A DNA stretch of 57,054 bases. Origin: Spyradocola sp034113365. GTDB taxonomy: Bacteria; Bacillota; Clostridia; Christensenellales; UBA1750. The stretch's first letter is position 1. Each line of letters starts with the position of its first letter. Below, one piece after another: positions 43,246-52,161 of the stretch. A model generated the notes under the pieces. The model was not told the origin of the DNA, did not search any database, and saw only the letters and a program-made list of their open reading frames with translations. A program made the position numbers and the translations under genes. The stretch covers positions 1 to 57,054 of the forward strand of contig JAXEXP010000083.1 of the NCBI GenBank assembly GCA_034113365.1, in the 5' to 3' direction.

Positions 43246-43274
43246 ATTATAGACCATGCCGGAATAAAATGCAA
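43246..43274 (-). promoter_or_regulatory. Promoter of the MATE gene
   Basis: On the minus strand, TTGCAT (43274-43269) and TATAAT (43251-43246), 17 bases apart. Confidence 0.75.
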
Positions 43275-43279
43275 ATCGC

Positions 43280-43310
43280 CCCCGGAGGCGTGCTGCGGCG
43301 CCTGCCGGGG
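43280..43310 (-). terminator. Possible terminator after the GNAT gene
   Basis: CCCCGGAGGCG (43280-43290) pairs with CGCCTGCCGGGG (43299-43310) with a small bulge. The T-rich stretch after it on the minus strand is broken, so termination would be weak. Confidence 0.4.
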
Positions 43311-43346
43311 ACGATGCGTGCGCATGGAAAGCGTTTTTGGGGGCGA

Positions 43347-43790
43347 TCAGAGGGATTTTTTGAGGTAGATCATGTCGGTGAGGCGCTTGCCGCACTCCAT
43401 CACGGGATGGTCGTAGTGATCCACGAAGAAATTGGGCACGCGGTGGGAATAGGTGAAGCCGCAGGCGGCATAGAAGGGCAGGGTGAGGGGGCTTTCGCCC
43501 GTGCCCACCAGCAGCGTGTCGTACCGGCCGCGGCAGACCTCCTCGACGTGCCGGATCATGCGGCGGCCCAGACCGGTGCGCTGGCGCTCGGGGCGCACGG
43601 CGAGGTTCTTGATCTCCGCGGTGCGGCCGCCCTCGTCCGTCACCACGCAGACGGCCTGTATGCCGCCGTCCTCCAGCGCGTAAAGCGTGCCGCGCTCCAG
43701 GTAGCGGTCGATCATGCTCTCCTGCTCATCGGCGAGCAGCAGCAGGTCCAGCACCTGCTTTTTATCGGTTTTCAGTTCCACGATGCGCAT
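43347..43790 (-). CDS. GNAT-family N-acetyltransferase
   Basis: A 147-residue single-domain acetyltransferase. The acetyl-CoA-binding stretch is VRPERQRTGLGRRMIRHVEE (residues 67-86), followed by YAACGFTYSHRV. Substrates of such small GNATs cannot be told from sequence. It starts 15 bases after the stop of the transglutaminase-like lipoprotein gene, so the two are likely co-transcribed. Confidence 0.85.
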   Translation of the reverse strand: MRIVELKTDKKQVLDLLLLADEQESMIDRYLERGTLYALEDGGIQAVCVVTDEGGRTAEIKNLAVRPERQRTGLGRRMIRHVEEVCRGRYDTLLVGTGESPLTLPFYAACGFTYSHRVPNFFVDHYDHPVMECGKRLTDMIYLKKSL

Positions 43791-43805
43791 GCGGCCCCTC
43801 CTCCC

Positions 43806-45062
43806 CTACTCCAGCGAGATGGCGTGCTCGGTCTGTTCGGGGTCGTCGGCGGTGACGTAGCGCAGCTCGCCGCCCACGCGGCGCATGGCGGCCACGCGCA
43901 CGCCCTCCAGCGCGGTGCGCACCTGGCCGTCCGCCGTGTGGAAGCAGCACAGCGCGCCGTCCTCCGTGCGCAGGTAGTAGACACTGCCGCCCAGCACGGC
44001 GACGCCGTCCACAGCGTCCTGCACGGCCTGCAGCACCTCGCCGGTGGCAAGGTCAAGGCGGAACACGCCGGGGATGCCCTCCATGTAGGTGAAGTAAACC
44101 GCGTTGCCGGAGGCGTCCACATCGGCGCTGGGAGCGTCCAGCAGCTCCGGCATCAGGCTCTCGGGGCAGGTGACCAACGCGCGGTTCTCGGTCGTCCAGG
44201 TGTTCCAGCCGTTCATGCGGGCAACGTCGGCGTCGGACAGACCGAAGCAGGTCAGCGCCTGACCGCCGCTCAGACCGGCTTCGGTCTGCACGTCGCAGTG
44301 GAAGGAGACGCCGCCGATGGTCAGCACGTTCCAGGCGTGGCTGCCGTCGCCCGCGGTGACCACCACGTTCTCAATGCCCGCCTGGTCCAGCAGATAGCCG
44401 TAGGCGTAGGCAAAGCCGTAATCCGTGGCGCGGCCCTGCGTCAGCGCGCCGTAAATGCCCGCGTCCTCGGCCTCGTAGTCCAGCCGGACGGTCTGCGCGA
44501 GGGCCTTGTAGAGCGACAGCGCGGCGGACAGCTGCGTCTGGCCGGGGGTGACGCAGCGCTCCAGCAGGCGCTGGGCGGCCTCATCCAGCTCCTGCGCCTG
44601 CGCGGCGCGGGCGTCTGCCCCCTCCACCGAATAGGTCAGGTTCAGCTGCGCGTCCTGGCCGCGGGTGACGTCGCCCAGCGTGCCCCAGATGTTGCGGCTG
44701 AGCAGCGCGGCGCGCACGGCCTCCAGCTGCTCATCGGGGACGTCGGCCTGACCCAGATCCACGCTGTCCTGCCCGGCGCGGACGGCGTCGGCCAGCAGGG
44801 TGTAGAGGGGCAGGGAGAACTCCGGCTGGGCGGCGAGCGCGGAGGGCGGACACGCGGGGTCATAGGCGCAATCCGCCACCAGCGCCTGGCCCTGCTGCAG
44901 CGCGTCGGCCTGCTGCACGGGCTCCACGGTGGGGGCGGGCGTGATCTCGGGCATGGGGATGGAGCCGTCGGATACGGTGAACTGCTCGCTTAGGTGGGGC
45001 GCGGTGCAGCCGGCCAGCAGCGCGCAGGCGCACAGCAAGGAGACGATACACAGTTTTTTCAT
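43806..45062 (-). CDS. Transglutaminase-like-fold lipoprotein lacking the catalytic Cys
   Basis: A 418-residue lipoprotein: signal peptide with lipobox LLAGC (Cys19), a Pro-rich linker, a helical region, then a transglutaminase-like domain (about 195-260). The usual GKAVCEGYA motif reads GRATDYGFA, so the nucleophile Cys is Asp214, while His242 (SHAWN) and Asp257 (FHCDVQ) remain. The C-terminal 130 residues hold propeller-like repeats (GNAVYFTYMEG, GSVYYLRTEDG). It should be a surface binding protein, not an enzyme. AGAGGTG precedes the ATG. PrsA-like and GNAT genes flank it. Confidence 0.78.
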   Translation of the reverse strand: MKKLCIVSLLCACALLAGCTAPHLSEQFTVSDGSIPMPEITPAPTVEPVQQADALQQGQALVADCAYDPACPPSALAAQPEFSLPLYTLLADAVRAGQDSVDLGQADVPDEQLEAVRAALLSRNIWGTLGDVTRGQDAQLNLTYSVEGADARAAQAQELDEAAQRLLERCVTPGQTQLSAALSLYKALAQTVRLDYEAEDAGIYGALTQGRATDYGFAYAYGYLLDQAGIENVVVTAGDGSHAWNVLTIGGVSFHCDVQTEAGLSGGQALTCFGLSDADVARMNGWNTWTTENRALVTCPESLMPELLDAPSADVDASGNAVYFTYMEGIPGVFRLDLATGEVLQAVQDAVDGVAVLGGSVYYLRTEDGALCCFHTADGQVRTALEGVRVAAMRRVGGELRYVTADDPEQTEHAISLE

Positions 45063-45085
45063 GGTTTGTTCACCTCTATATGAGA

Positions 45086-45128
45086 GAAAGCGACGGACGA
45101 AAATGTGCATTTTGCGTCGGTCGCTTTC
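45086..45128. repeat. Long imperfect hairpin between prsA-like and lipoprotein genes
   Basis: GAAAGCGAC (45086-45094) pairs with GTCGCTTTC (45120-45128), and the inner bases GGACGAAAATG pair largely with CATTTTGCGTC. No T tract follows on the minus strand, so it may stabilise or attenuate the transcript rather than end it. Confidence 0.6.
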
Positions 45129-45171
45129 CGGAATGTCATCTTAAATTTTCCCCTTGCGGTCGGTCAGGCGA

Positions 45172-46368
45172 TCAGAGCTTGTTGCTCTTGATCTCAACAT
45201 TGGCCTCGGAGATCCACTGATCCAGCTGCGCGTCGTAGGCGTCGGACTGGGCAGAGGAGAGCATGCCGTCCATCAGGTCGGCCTTGACGTCCTCAAAGGG
45301 CACCTCGCCGGCCGCCTTGGTGGCCACGCGGCGGATGATGTGATAGCCGAAGTCCGAGGCAACCAGGCCCGTGGTCATGCCGTCCTCGGTCAGGGCGTCG
45401 CAGGCGGCGGTGAACTCCGCGACGAAGGAGGGGTTGCCCACATACGTCAGGTAGCCGTCGGCGTAGTAGTCGTAGGTCATGCCGGGATCGTCGCCGTACT
45501 CGGCGATAAGGGCGTCAAAGTCCCCGCCCGCCTCGACTGCGGCCAGCGCAGCGTCGGCTTCCTCCTGGATGGTGGCCAGGAACTCGTCGCGCTTGGCGTC
45601 GGCGGTGGCGGCGACGGCCTCGTCGTCATCGGCGCGCAGATCCTTGAGCTCCTGCTTCTGCTCGTCGGTCAGGCCGATGAGGATGTGCTTGACGTAGTAA
45701 GTGCCCTCGGGCACATAGTAGATGACGTGGCCGTTGTCAAAGGCGTTGACGAAGGCGGCCAGATCGCCGTCGTAGCTCTCCTTATCGGAGGCGACGTTCT
45801 CGGCGTAGGTCAGCTTGGCCTCCTCCTCGGTGACGACGACGTCCTTGGTGACGTACTCATAGAGCTTGTTGCTGGGAATGGCCTCGACCTCCTGCGCCTT
45901 CATGTCCTCGATGGAGGTGCCGTAGTAGGACAGGTATTCCTCGACGTCCTGCTTAGCCTGCTCCTCGGGATCGGCGACGGACTCGTCCTTTTCATACTCG
46001 GCCACCAGCGCCTCAATCTGGGACTGGTACCAGTCGTCCACACCCTTTTCGGCCTCGGCCTTTTCCTCATCGGTGATCTGATCAAAGCCCAGCTCGCGCA
46101 CCTTCTGGTCGACAACCAGGTCCTCAACCATCTGATCGATGAAGCTCTCCTTGAGCTCGGCCAGCTGGTCGGCGATCTCCTCGCTGTCCTGCGTATAGCC
46201 GTACATGGAGAGGAAGGCGTTGAACTCCTCGTCGAACTGCGCCTTGGTGATGGTCTCGCCGCCGACGGTGGCCACCGTGATCTTTTCGGGATTGACGGTC
46301 ACCAGCGAGCAGCCGGCAAGCGCCATGACCGCAAGGCACACGGCCAGGAGCTTAGCAAACTTCTTCAT
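45172..46368 (-). CDS. PrsA/SurA-like foldase lipoprotein (parvulin-type peptidyl-prolyl isomerase)
   Basis: A 398-residue lipoprotein with lipobox ALAGC (Cys20). An N-terminal SurA-like helical domain (residues 40-180) is followed by a parvulin-like region from about 230, with YYVKHILIG, GGDFDALIAEYGDDPG and SDFGYHIIRRV, the typical start, middle and end of a rotamase domain. It should help fold exported proteins at the membrane surface. The protein is rich in Asp/Glu. The start is at the ATG followed by KKFAK, after GGAAGAG. Confidence 0.85.
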   Translation of the reverse strand: MKKFAKLLAVCLAVMALAGCSLVTVNPEKITVATVGGETITKAQFDEEFNAFLSMYGYTQDSEEIADQLAELKESFIDQMVEDLVVDQKVRELGFDQITDEEKAEAEKGVDDWYQSQIEALVAEYEKDESVADPEEQAKQDVEEYLSYYGTSIEDMKAQEVEAIPSNKLYEYVTKDVVVTEEEAKLTYAENVASDKESYDGDLAAFVNAFDNGHVIYYVPEGTYYVKHILIGLTDEQKQELKDLRADDDEAVAATADAKRDEFLATIQEEADAALAAVEAGGDFDALIAEYGDDPGMTYDYYADGYLTYVGNPSFVAEFTAACDALTEDGMTTGLVASDFGYHIIRRVATKAAGEVPFEDVKADLMDGMLSSAQSDAYDAQLDQWISEANVEIKSNKL

Positions 46369-46427
46369 CGTAACTCTTCCTTTCTTCTTCACGGGCGCGT
46401 AGAGGCCCATGTTGTAAGCACCCATTC

Positions 46428-46456
46428 ATTATACACGATATGATTTGGAGATGCAA
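46428..46456 (-). promoter_or_regulatory. Promoter of the prsA-like gene
   Basis: On the minus strand, TTGCAT (46456-46451) and TATAAT (46433-46428), 17 bases apart. Confidence 0.75.
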
Positions 46457-46499
46457 ATAATATTCTGTAACGATTCTTTGAACGGGCGGCTTTTTTGCA

Positions 46500-49400
46500 T
46501 CATTTTTCTTCCATTTGGGAGAGCAGCTGCTCCAGCGCGTCCACCGCGAGCTCCATCAGCTGCTCCGGCTCGCCCTTCCGGTCCAGCACCAACAGCGTGG
46601 CCGTGCCCGCCTGCTGCAGCGTAAGGCGCGTTTTTCCCGCGCGGTTGAGGGCCTTGACCAGGCGCGCGCCGTCAACGCGGGCATAGGGCGAAAAGCGCAG
46701 CGTCAGGCGTCCTGCGCGCATCAGCACCATCTCCACGCCCAGGCGCGAGGCCAAAGACTTGAGCAGCGCGATCCACAGCAGGTGCTCGGCCTCGGGCGGC
46801 ACGTCGCCAAAGCGGTCGATCAGCTCGTCCATCACGTCGCGCCAGTCGTCGCGGCTCTCAATGGAGGCGATGCGCTTGTAGACCTCCATGCGCACGGTGT
46901 CGCCCTGCACGAACTCCATGGGCAGGTAGGCGTCCACGCGCAGCTCCACCTTGGTCTCGATGTCGGTGGCAAGGCCTGCCTGACCGCGCAGCTCGTTTAC
47001 GGCCTCCTCCATCAGCTTGCAGTAGAGGTCGTAGCCCACGTCGGAGAGCTGGCCGTGCTGCTGGCTGCCCAGCAGGTTGCCCGCGCCGCGGATCTCCAGG
47101 TCGCGCATGGCGATTTTGAAGCCCGAGCCGAACTCGGTGAACTCGCGGATGGCGGAGAGGCGCTTTTCGGCGACCTCGGTGAGCACCTTGTTGGGCGGGA
47201 CGGTCAGGTAGCAGTAGGCCAGGCGGTTGCTGCGGCCCACGCGCCCGCGCAGCTGGTAGAGCTGGGACAGGCCGAAGCGGTCGGCGTCGCAGACGATCAT
47301 GGTGTTGGCGGTGGGCACGTCCAGGCCGGACTCGATGATGGTGGAGCAGACCAGCACGTCGAACTTGCCCTCGTAGAAGTCCAGCATCACGTCCTCGAGG
47401 CTGTTTTCGCGCATCTGGCCGTGGCCGATGGCGACGCGCGCTTCGGGCACGAGACGGCAGATGTGGTCGTAGAAGCGCTCGATGGAGCGGACGCGGTTGT
47501 AGAGCAGGTAGACCTGTCCCTTGCGCTGCAGCTCGCGCAGGATCGCGTCGCGGATGAGCGCGTCGGAGTACTCCAGCACGTAGGTCTGCACGGGGTAGCG
47601 CTCCTCGGGCGGGGTTTCCAGCAGCGACATGTCGCGGATGCCCACCATGGACATGTGCAGCGTGCGCGGGATGGGCGTGGCGGACAGCGTGAGCACGTCC
47701 ACCTGGTTCTTGAGCTGCTTGAGCTTCTCCTTATGGGCGACGCCGAAGCGCTGCTCCTCGTCGATGACGACAAGGCCCAGGTCCTTGAAGCGGACGTCCT
47801 TGCCAAGCAGGCGGTGGGTGCCGATGAGGATGTCGATCTTGCCCTCGCGCAGCTGCTCGAGGATGTGCTTCTGCTCCTGCGGCGTGCGGAAGCGCGACAG
47901 CATCTCGATGCGCACGGGGAAGTGCTGGAAGCGCTTTTTGATGGACTGGAAGTGCTGCTGGGCCAGCACCGTGGTGGGCACGAGGAAGGCCACCTGCTTG
48001 GAGTCCATCACGGCCTTGAAGGCCGCGCGGACGGCGACCTCGGTCTTGCCGTAGCCCACGTCGCCGCACAGCAGGCGGTCCATGGGGTGGGGCTGCTGCA
48101 TGTCGGCCTTGATCTCGGCGATGCACTGCAGCTGGTCGGGCGTCTCCTCGTAGGGGAAGTCGTCCTCAAAGTCGCGCTGCCACGGCGTGTCGGGCGAGAA
48201 CGCGAAGCCCGGCGTGGCCTGACGCGCGGCGTAGAGCTTGATCAGCTCGTCGGCCATCTCCATGATCTCGTGCTTGACGCGGGACTTGGAGCGCTGCCAC
48301 TCGGAGCCGCCAAGGCGGTTGAGACGGGGCACCTTGTTCTCCATGCCGATGTACTTCTGCACGCGGTCGAGCTGATCGGTGGGGACGTAGAGCGCGTCGG
48401 AGCCCTGATACTGGATGTGCAGGTAGTCGCGGGTCTTGCCCTCCATGGTCATGCGCACGGTGCCGGTGTACACGCCGATGCCGTGGCTCTCGTGCACCAC
48501 ATAGTCGCCCACCTTGAGGTCGGTGAAGGCCTGGATCTTCTGTCCGGCCTTGTGCCGGCGGCGGGCGGCGCGCTGGCGCGTGGTGCCGAACAGATCCTGA
48601 TCGCCCAGCACCGCAAAGCCCGCCTCGGGCAGCTCAAAGCCGCGGGTGAGGCCGATGGGCAGCACGGCCATCTGTCCGGGAGAAAGCGCTGCGGGTTCCT
48701 CGGTGAATGTAACGGACAGACCGCGCTCGCGCAGCGTCTCTGCAAGGCGTTCGCCGCGCGCGTGGCCGCCCGAGAGCATGGCGACGGACAGGCCCTTGCC
48801 GCGGTAGAGCTCGAGCTGCTCGACCAGCAGCGCGTTCTGGCCCTGCAGGTCGGGGGTCTGGCGGGACTCGATGGTGCACAGCGCGCTCAGGCGCACGTCG
48901 GCAAGCCCCACCTGCAGCATGCCGAGGATGACGCAGCGGCGCTTTTCCAGCATGCGGGGGATGCTCTCCCAGCCCTCCATCAGGCGCTGCTGGCCGGGGA
49001 AGCCCTCGCCGCGCTCCAGCGCGCTCTCCAGACGGGCGGCGAACTCCAGCCCCATGTTCTGCGCGCGCTCCTTTACGCGGGCGTATTCGTCCAGCACGAC
49101 CAGTTCGGGGTCGAAATAATCGCTGAAGTAGGCGGTGTTTTCATACAAATAGGGGATGAAGTTCTCCAGCGCCTCGGTGCGGTGGCCCAGGCGCAGGCTG
49201 TCGATGATCTCCTGACGGCGGCCGGAAGTGTCGGCGCGCTGCACGACGGCGCCGTCGTCGTCCTCCTCGGCGGTGAGCCAGGGGAGGTCGGACTCGTCGG
49301 GCTTTTTTGCGGGCGCGGGGCGGCTTGCAAGGCCGCTGAGCTCAGCGGCGAGCAGGGCGGCGGCGCGCTGCATCTGCGCAAGGCCCGCGACGGCCTCGGT

Positions 49401-50075
49401 GGCGGGGTAGACCTCGCAGGGGTCGTCGGCGGGGGCGGAGCGCTGGGTCATCACATCCAGTTCGCGCACGGAGTCCACCTCGTCGCCGAACAGCTCGACG
49501 CGGTAGGCGGTGAGCGCCTGCACGGGGTAGACGTCGAGTATGCCGCCGCGCACCGCGAACTGGCCGCGGCCCTCCACCAGATCCTGCCGCTCATAGCCCA
49601 TGTCGGTGAGCAGGCGCGCGGTGCGGTCCAGGTCGAGCTCGTCGCCCGGCTCGATGCGCAGCAGGGCGGCTGCGAAGTCCTGCCGGGGCATCAGCGGGGT
49701 GAGCAGGGCCTCAACGGGCGCGGCGACCACCTGCGCCTCGCCGCGCAGCAGCCTGCCCAGCACGGCGATGCGGCGCTGGATGAGCTCGCGGCTCTCGGCG
49801 GCCATGTGGTAAAGCGTCATGTCGCGCGCGGGAAAGTAGAGCGCGGGCACGCCGATGCGCGTCAGATCCTCCGCCATGCGCAGCGCGGACTGCTCGGAGG
49901 GCGTGACGACGAGCGTGCGGCGGCCGGTGCTCAGCGCGCCCGTGACCACGGTCTTTGCGCCCTCGCTCAGGCCGAAGGCGGCGGCGGGCTTGCCCTTGGA
50001 GCGGTCGATGGCGGCGGCGAGGTCGCGGTAGCCCTTGACCTTCATCAGCGGCTGCAGAAACAGATCGGATATCAA
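46500..50075 (-). CDS. mfd: Transcription-repair coupling factor Mfd
   Basis: A 1191-residue translocase that removes stalled RNA polymerase and recruits UvrA. Domains in order: UvrB-like N-terminal part, the CarD-like RNA-polymerase interaction domain (LKVGDYVVHESHGIGVYTG), the helicase core with Walker A CGDVGYGKTE and VIDEEQRFGV, and the C-terminal TRCF domain. A TTG start at 50075 lies just after GGGGGTG and matches the usual N-terminal length; the first ATG in frame is at 50045, and a frame from 50219 adds an unrelated lead. It stands alone, behind a repeat region. Confidence 0.95.
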   Translation of the reverse strand: MISDLFLQPLMKVKGYRDLAAAIDRSKGKPAAAFGLSEGAKTVVTGALSTGRRTLVVTPSEQSALRMAEDLTRIGVPALYFPARDMTLYHMAAESRELIQRRIAVLGRLLRGEAQVVAAPVEALLTPLMPRQDFAAALLRIEPGDELDLDRTARLLTDMGYERQDLVEGRGQFAVRGGILDVYPVQALTAYRVELFGDEVDSVRELDVMTQRSAPADDPCEVYPATEAVAGLAQMQRAAALLAAELSGLASRPAPAKKPDESDLPWLTAEEDDDGAVVQRADTSGRRQEIIDSLRLGHRTEALENFIPYLYENTAYFSDYFDPELVVLDEYARVKERAQNMGLEFAARLESALERGEGFPGQQRLMEGWESIPRMLEKRRCVILGMLQVGLADVRLSALCTIESRQTPDLQGQNALLVEQLELYRGKGLSVAMLSGGHARGERLAETLRERGLSVTFTEEPAALSPGQMAVLPIGLTRGFELPEAGFAVLGDQDLFGTTRQRAARRRHKAGQKIQAFTDLKVGDYVVHESHGIGVYTGTVRMTMEGKTRDYLHIQYQGSDALYVPTDQLDRVQKYIGMENKVPRLNRLGGSEWQRSKSRVKHEIMEMADELIKLYAARQATPGFAFSPDTPWQRDFEDDFPYEETPDQLQCIAEIKADMQQPHPMDRLLCGDVGYGKTEVAVRAAFKAVMDSKQVAFLVPTTVLAQQHFQSIKKRFQHFPVRIEMLSRFRTPQEQKHILEQLREGKIDILIGTHRLLGKDVRFKDLGLVVIDEEQRFGVAHKEKLKQLKNQVDVLTLSATPIPRTLHMSMVGIRDMSLLETPPEERYPVQTYVLEYSDALIRDAILRELQRKGQVYLLYNRVRSIERFYDHICRLVPEARVAIGHGQMRENSLEDVMLDFYEGKFDVLVCSTIIESGLDVPTANTMIVCDADRFGLSQLYQLRGRVGRSNRLAYCYLTVPPNKVLTEVAEKRLSAIREFTEFGSGFKIAMRDLEIRGAGNLLGSQQHGQLSDVGYDLYCKLMEEAVNELRGQAGLATDIETKVELRVDAYLPMEFVQGDTVRMEVYKRIASIESRDDWRDVMDELIDRFGDVPPEAEHLLWIALLKSLASRLGVEMVLMRAGRLTLRFSPYARVDGARLVKALNRAGKTRLTLQQAGTATLLVLDRKGEPEQLMELAVDALEQLLSQMEEK

Positions 50076-50260
50076 AAACTCACCCCCATAAATAGGAATT
50101 AGCGAAGAGTGAAGAGTCGGAGTTCGTTTGGGTTGGATTTTTCCCAAAAACGCCTTGTGCCGCAGTACCCGCTGATGGGGGGCTGCGGTAGAGGTACATA
50201 CTAATATAGTTTTATCCAAATATGACCGTTGCTGCCTAACGCCCTGCGAATCGGCGTTTC

Positions 50261-50556
50261 TGTGCGTCTGGGGCTGGGCTGGTGCTTGGCAGACGCCTCA
50301 TCAGTCGCCTGCGGGCGTCAGCTTACTGCGCACCGAACCAGCCGTTCCGGCTGTTCCGGTGTTCCGCATGGCTTATTCTCCATAAGCGCTCCACAGGAGC
50401 CCTTATTCCGAAACGCTCATGCTTCATTCAGGGCTTCGCCCCCTCCGTGTAAACCCTCAAGGGGAAGCCAGGGGACTTCTGGGGGTGGGAGGGCGCTCGG
50501 CTGACACCTCATCAGTCGCTGCGGCGACAGCTTCCCCTCAAGGGGAAGCCAAAGGT
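50261..50556 (+). repeat. Composite repeat plus adjacent short-form repeat (copy at 50.3 kb)
   Basis: The first unit has CCTCATCAG, a GTCGCC-type hairpin and GCTT (to 50324); then a module of about 128 bases (50325-50453) with CACCGAACCAG, GGTGTTCCGCATGGCTTATTC and AGGGCTTCGCCCC; then the rest of the host hairpin, CCCTCAAGGGGAAGCC. A complete short-form repeat follows at 50480-50556. It is opposite in orientation to the copies at 21.4 and 30.8 kb. No gene was seen in the 515 bases between mfd and the HD-domain gene. Confidence 0.85.
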
Positions 50557-50590
50557 TGTGCGCCGTTCATACTCTACCGAGGTTGATCAG

Positions 50591-51060
50591 TTAGGTGACA
50601 GGGATGCCCAGCTCCTTGCGCAGCGCGGTCAGGCGGGGCAGCTCGTGGGGCGGGGGCGGCGCGGTGGGGTCGGAAAAGGCGTGCTGGAGCGCGTCGGCGT
50701 CGATGAGCGCCTCGGCAGCGGCGCGTGGCGGCCCGCCTTGTCGCTGTGGCAGGCGATGGCGGCGCAGACCGCGTCGATCTCCTGCGCGGAAAAGACGCCG
50801 GTTTGCTCGAGGAACGGCCGCGCCATGGCGGCGCTGCGGGCGGCGTGGTCGGTGCTGTCCAGCGTGGCGTAGAAGGCCATGTCGTGCAGCAGCCCTGCTG
50901 TGGCGGCGAGCTCCGCGTCCAGCCCGCGGCGGGCGGCGAGCAGCGCGCAGGCCTGCGACACGCCATGGAGGTGGGCAAAGCCGTGCAGGCGCTCGGCTTC
51001 GTCGGGGACGTTGGAAAGCAGCTTATCGATGCCGCGCTGCACGGAGGCGATGCGGGTCAT
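50591..51060 (-). pseudogene. HD-domain phosphohydrolase, frameshifted
   Basis: The first 110 residues read as a small HD-domain protein (HGFAHLHGVSQACALL, then LLHDMA and ACHSDK, the metal ligands). Then the frame leaves the family and ends in low-complexity sequence. A one-base shift near 50719-50727 restores a continuation with ALIDADAL and RLTALRKELGI that runs to a TAA at 50591. One missing base, natural or from sequencing, explains this. It follows the phosphoglycerate-mutase-like gene by 11 bases. Confidence 0.75.
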
Positions 51061-51071
51061 GTTCTTTCACC

Positions 51072-51605
51072 TCACAAGTCGTAGGCGACCAGCTCGCAGT
51101 TGTCCGCGAGGTAGTCGAAGAACTCGTCGCCCGTCATGCTGACGAAATAGCTGCGGATGGCGCGGCTGACGGCGCCGTGGCAGACGAGCAGCACGTCCTG
51201 CTGTGCGTCCCGCAGCTCGTCCAGCAGCGAATAGACGCGGTGCACCACGTCGAACGCGCTCTCGCCGCCGCCCTGGCGCAGCGGGGCCTGACGGCGCTGC
51301 GCCCGGAACGTGGGCTCTAAGCGGCTCGTGCCGTCGAACGCGCCGAAGTCCTGCTCAGCAATGCGGGCGTCGATCTCGATGGGCAGTTCGATGCCGGACG
51401 TCTCCAGCAGGAAAAACGCCGTCTGGCGGGCGCGGGTAAGGGGCGAAGCGATGACGCGGTCGAGGTGCAGGCCGCGGAGCTGCTCGGCGGTGGCTCTGGC
51501 CTGCGCAACGCCGGTGTCATCCAGTGGGACGTCTGCCCGGCCGCAGACGCGGTTCTGGGCGTTCCACGGCGTCTGGCCGTGGCGGATGACGTAGAGCTTA
51601 GCCAT
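51072..51605 (-). CDS. Histidine phosphatase (phosphoglycerate mutase-like) family protein
   Basis: A 177-residue phosphatase of the branch-1 histidine phosphatase family. Catalytic segments: YVIRHGQTPWN with the phosphohistidine at residue 8, ASPLTRARQT, Glu in EQDFGAFDG, and LVCHGAVSRAI with the second His. Alpha-ribazole phosphatase-like or general sugar-phosphate phosphatase activity is possible. Its ATG overlaps the end of pth by 8 bases; the longer frame lies inside pth. Confidence 0.85.
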   Translation of the reverse strand: MAKLYVIRHGQTPWNAQNRVCGRADVPLDDTGVAQARATAEQLRGLHLDRVIASPLTRARQTAFFLLETSGIELPIEIDARIAEQDFGAFDGTSRLEPTFRAQRRQAPLRQGGGESAFDVVHRVYSLLDELRDAQQDVLLVCHGAVSRAIRSYFVSMTGDEFFDYLADNCELVAYDL

Positions 51606-52161
51606 TGTACTTCGCCATCGCTTTCTCGGTGCCGTTCTGGATGATCTCCTTGACCGCGTCGGCCGCGCGCAGGAAGGCGTCGAACATGGTCTGCTGCTGT
51701 TCCTTGGGATAGCGGCCGAGCACATAGTCGGCAAGGTCGTAGCCGGGGTGGTCGGGCTTGCCGATGCCCACGCGCACGCGCGGGAAGGTCTGCTGGCCGG
51801 TCAGGCCTATGATGGAGCGCATGCCGTTGTGGGTGCCGGCGCTGCCGGTGGCGCGCACGCGCAGCCTGCCCGCGTCCAGGTCCACGTCGTCATAGACGAT
51901 GATGAGATTCTGGGGCTTGACCTTGTACCAGTTCATCAGCTGGACGACGGCCTCGCCCGAGAGGTTCATGTAGGTCTGCGGCGCGGCGAGCACCACGCGC
52001 TCCCCGCCGATGCTGCCCTCCCCCACCAGCGACTTGCAGCGCAGCTTGGTGATGGGGATGTGCAGCTGGGTGCTCAGCACGCTCAGCACGTCAAAGCCCA
52101 CGTTGTGGCGGGTGTGCTCGTATTTTTTATCGGGATTGCCAAGGCCCACGACGATATACAT
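51598..52161 (-). CDS. pth: Peptidyl-tRNA hydrolase
   Basis: A 187-residue bacterial Pth that frees tRNA from dropped-off peptidyl-tRNA. The active-site stretch GLGNPDKKYEHTRHNVGFDV carries Asn and catalytic His; LIIVYDDVDLDAGRLRVR and SAGTHNGMRSI are the other conserved blocks. Its start shares one base with the glmU stop (TAATG). glmU-pth is a common order in Bacillota. Confidence 0.96.
   Translation of the reverse strand: MYIVVGLGNPDKKYEHTRHNVGFDVLSVLSTQLHIPITKLRCKSLVGEGSIGGERVVLAAPQTYMNLSGEAVVQLMNWYKVKPQNLIIVYDDVDLDAGRLRVRATGSAGTHNGMRSIIGLTGQQTFPRVRVGIGKPDHPGYDLADYVLGRYPKEQQQTMFDAFLRAADAVKEIIQNGTEKAMAKYNG

Noticed and set aside
46515..50102. Open frame of about 1195 codons on the plus strand
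   Set aside because: It is exactly antisense to mfd, has low-complexity Leu/Gly/Ala/His-rich content with no known motif, and is explained by GC-rich third-position bias.
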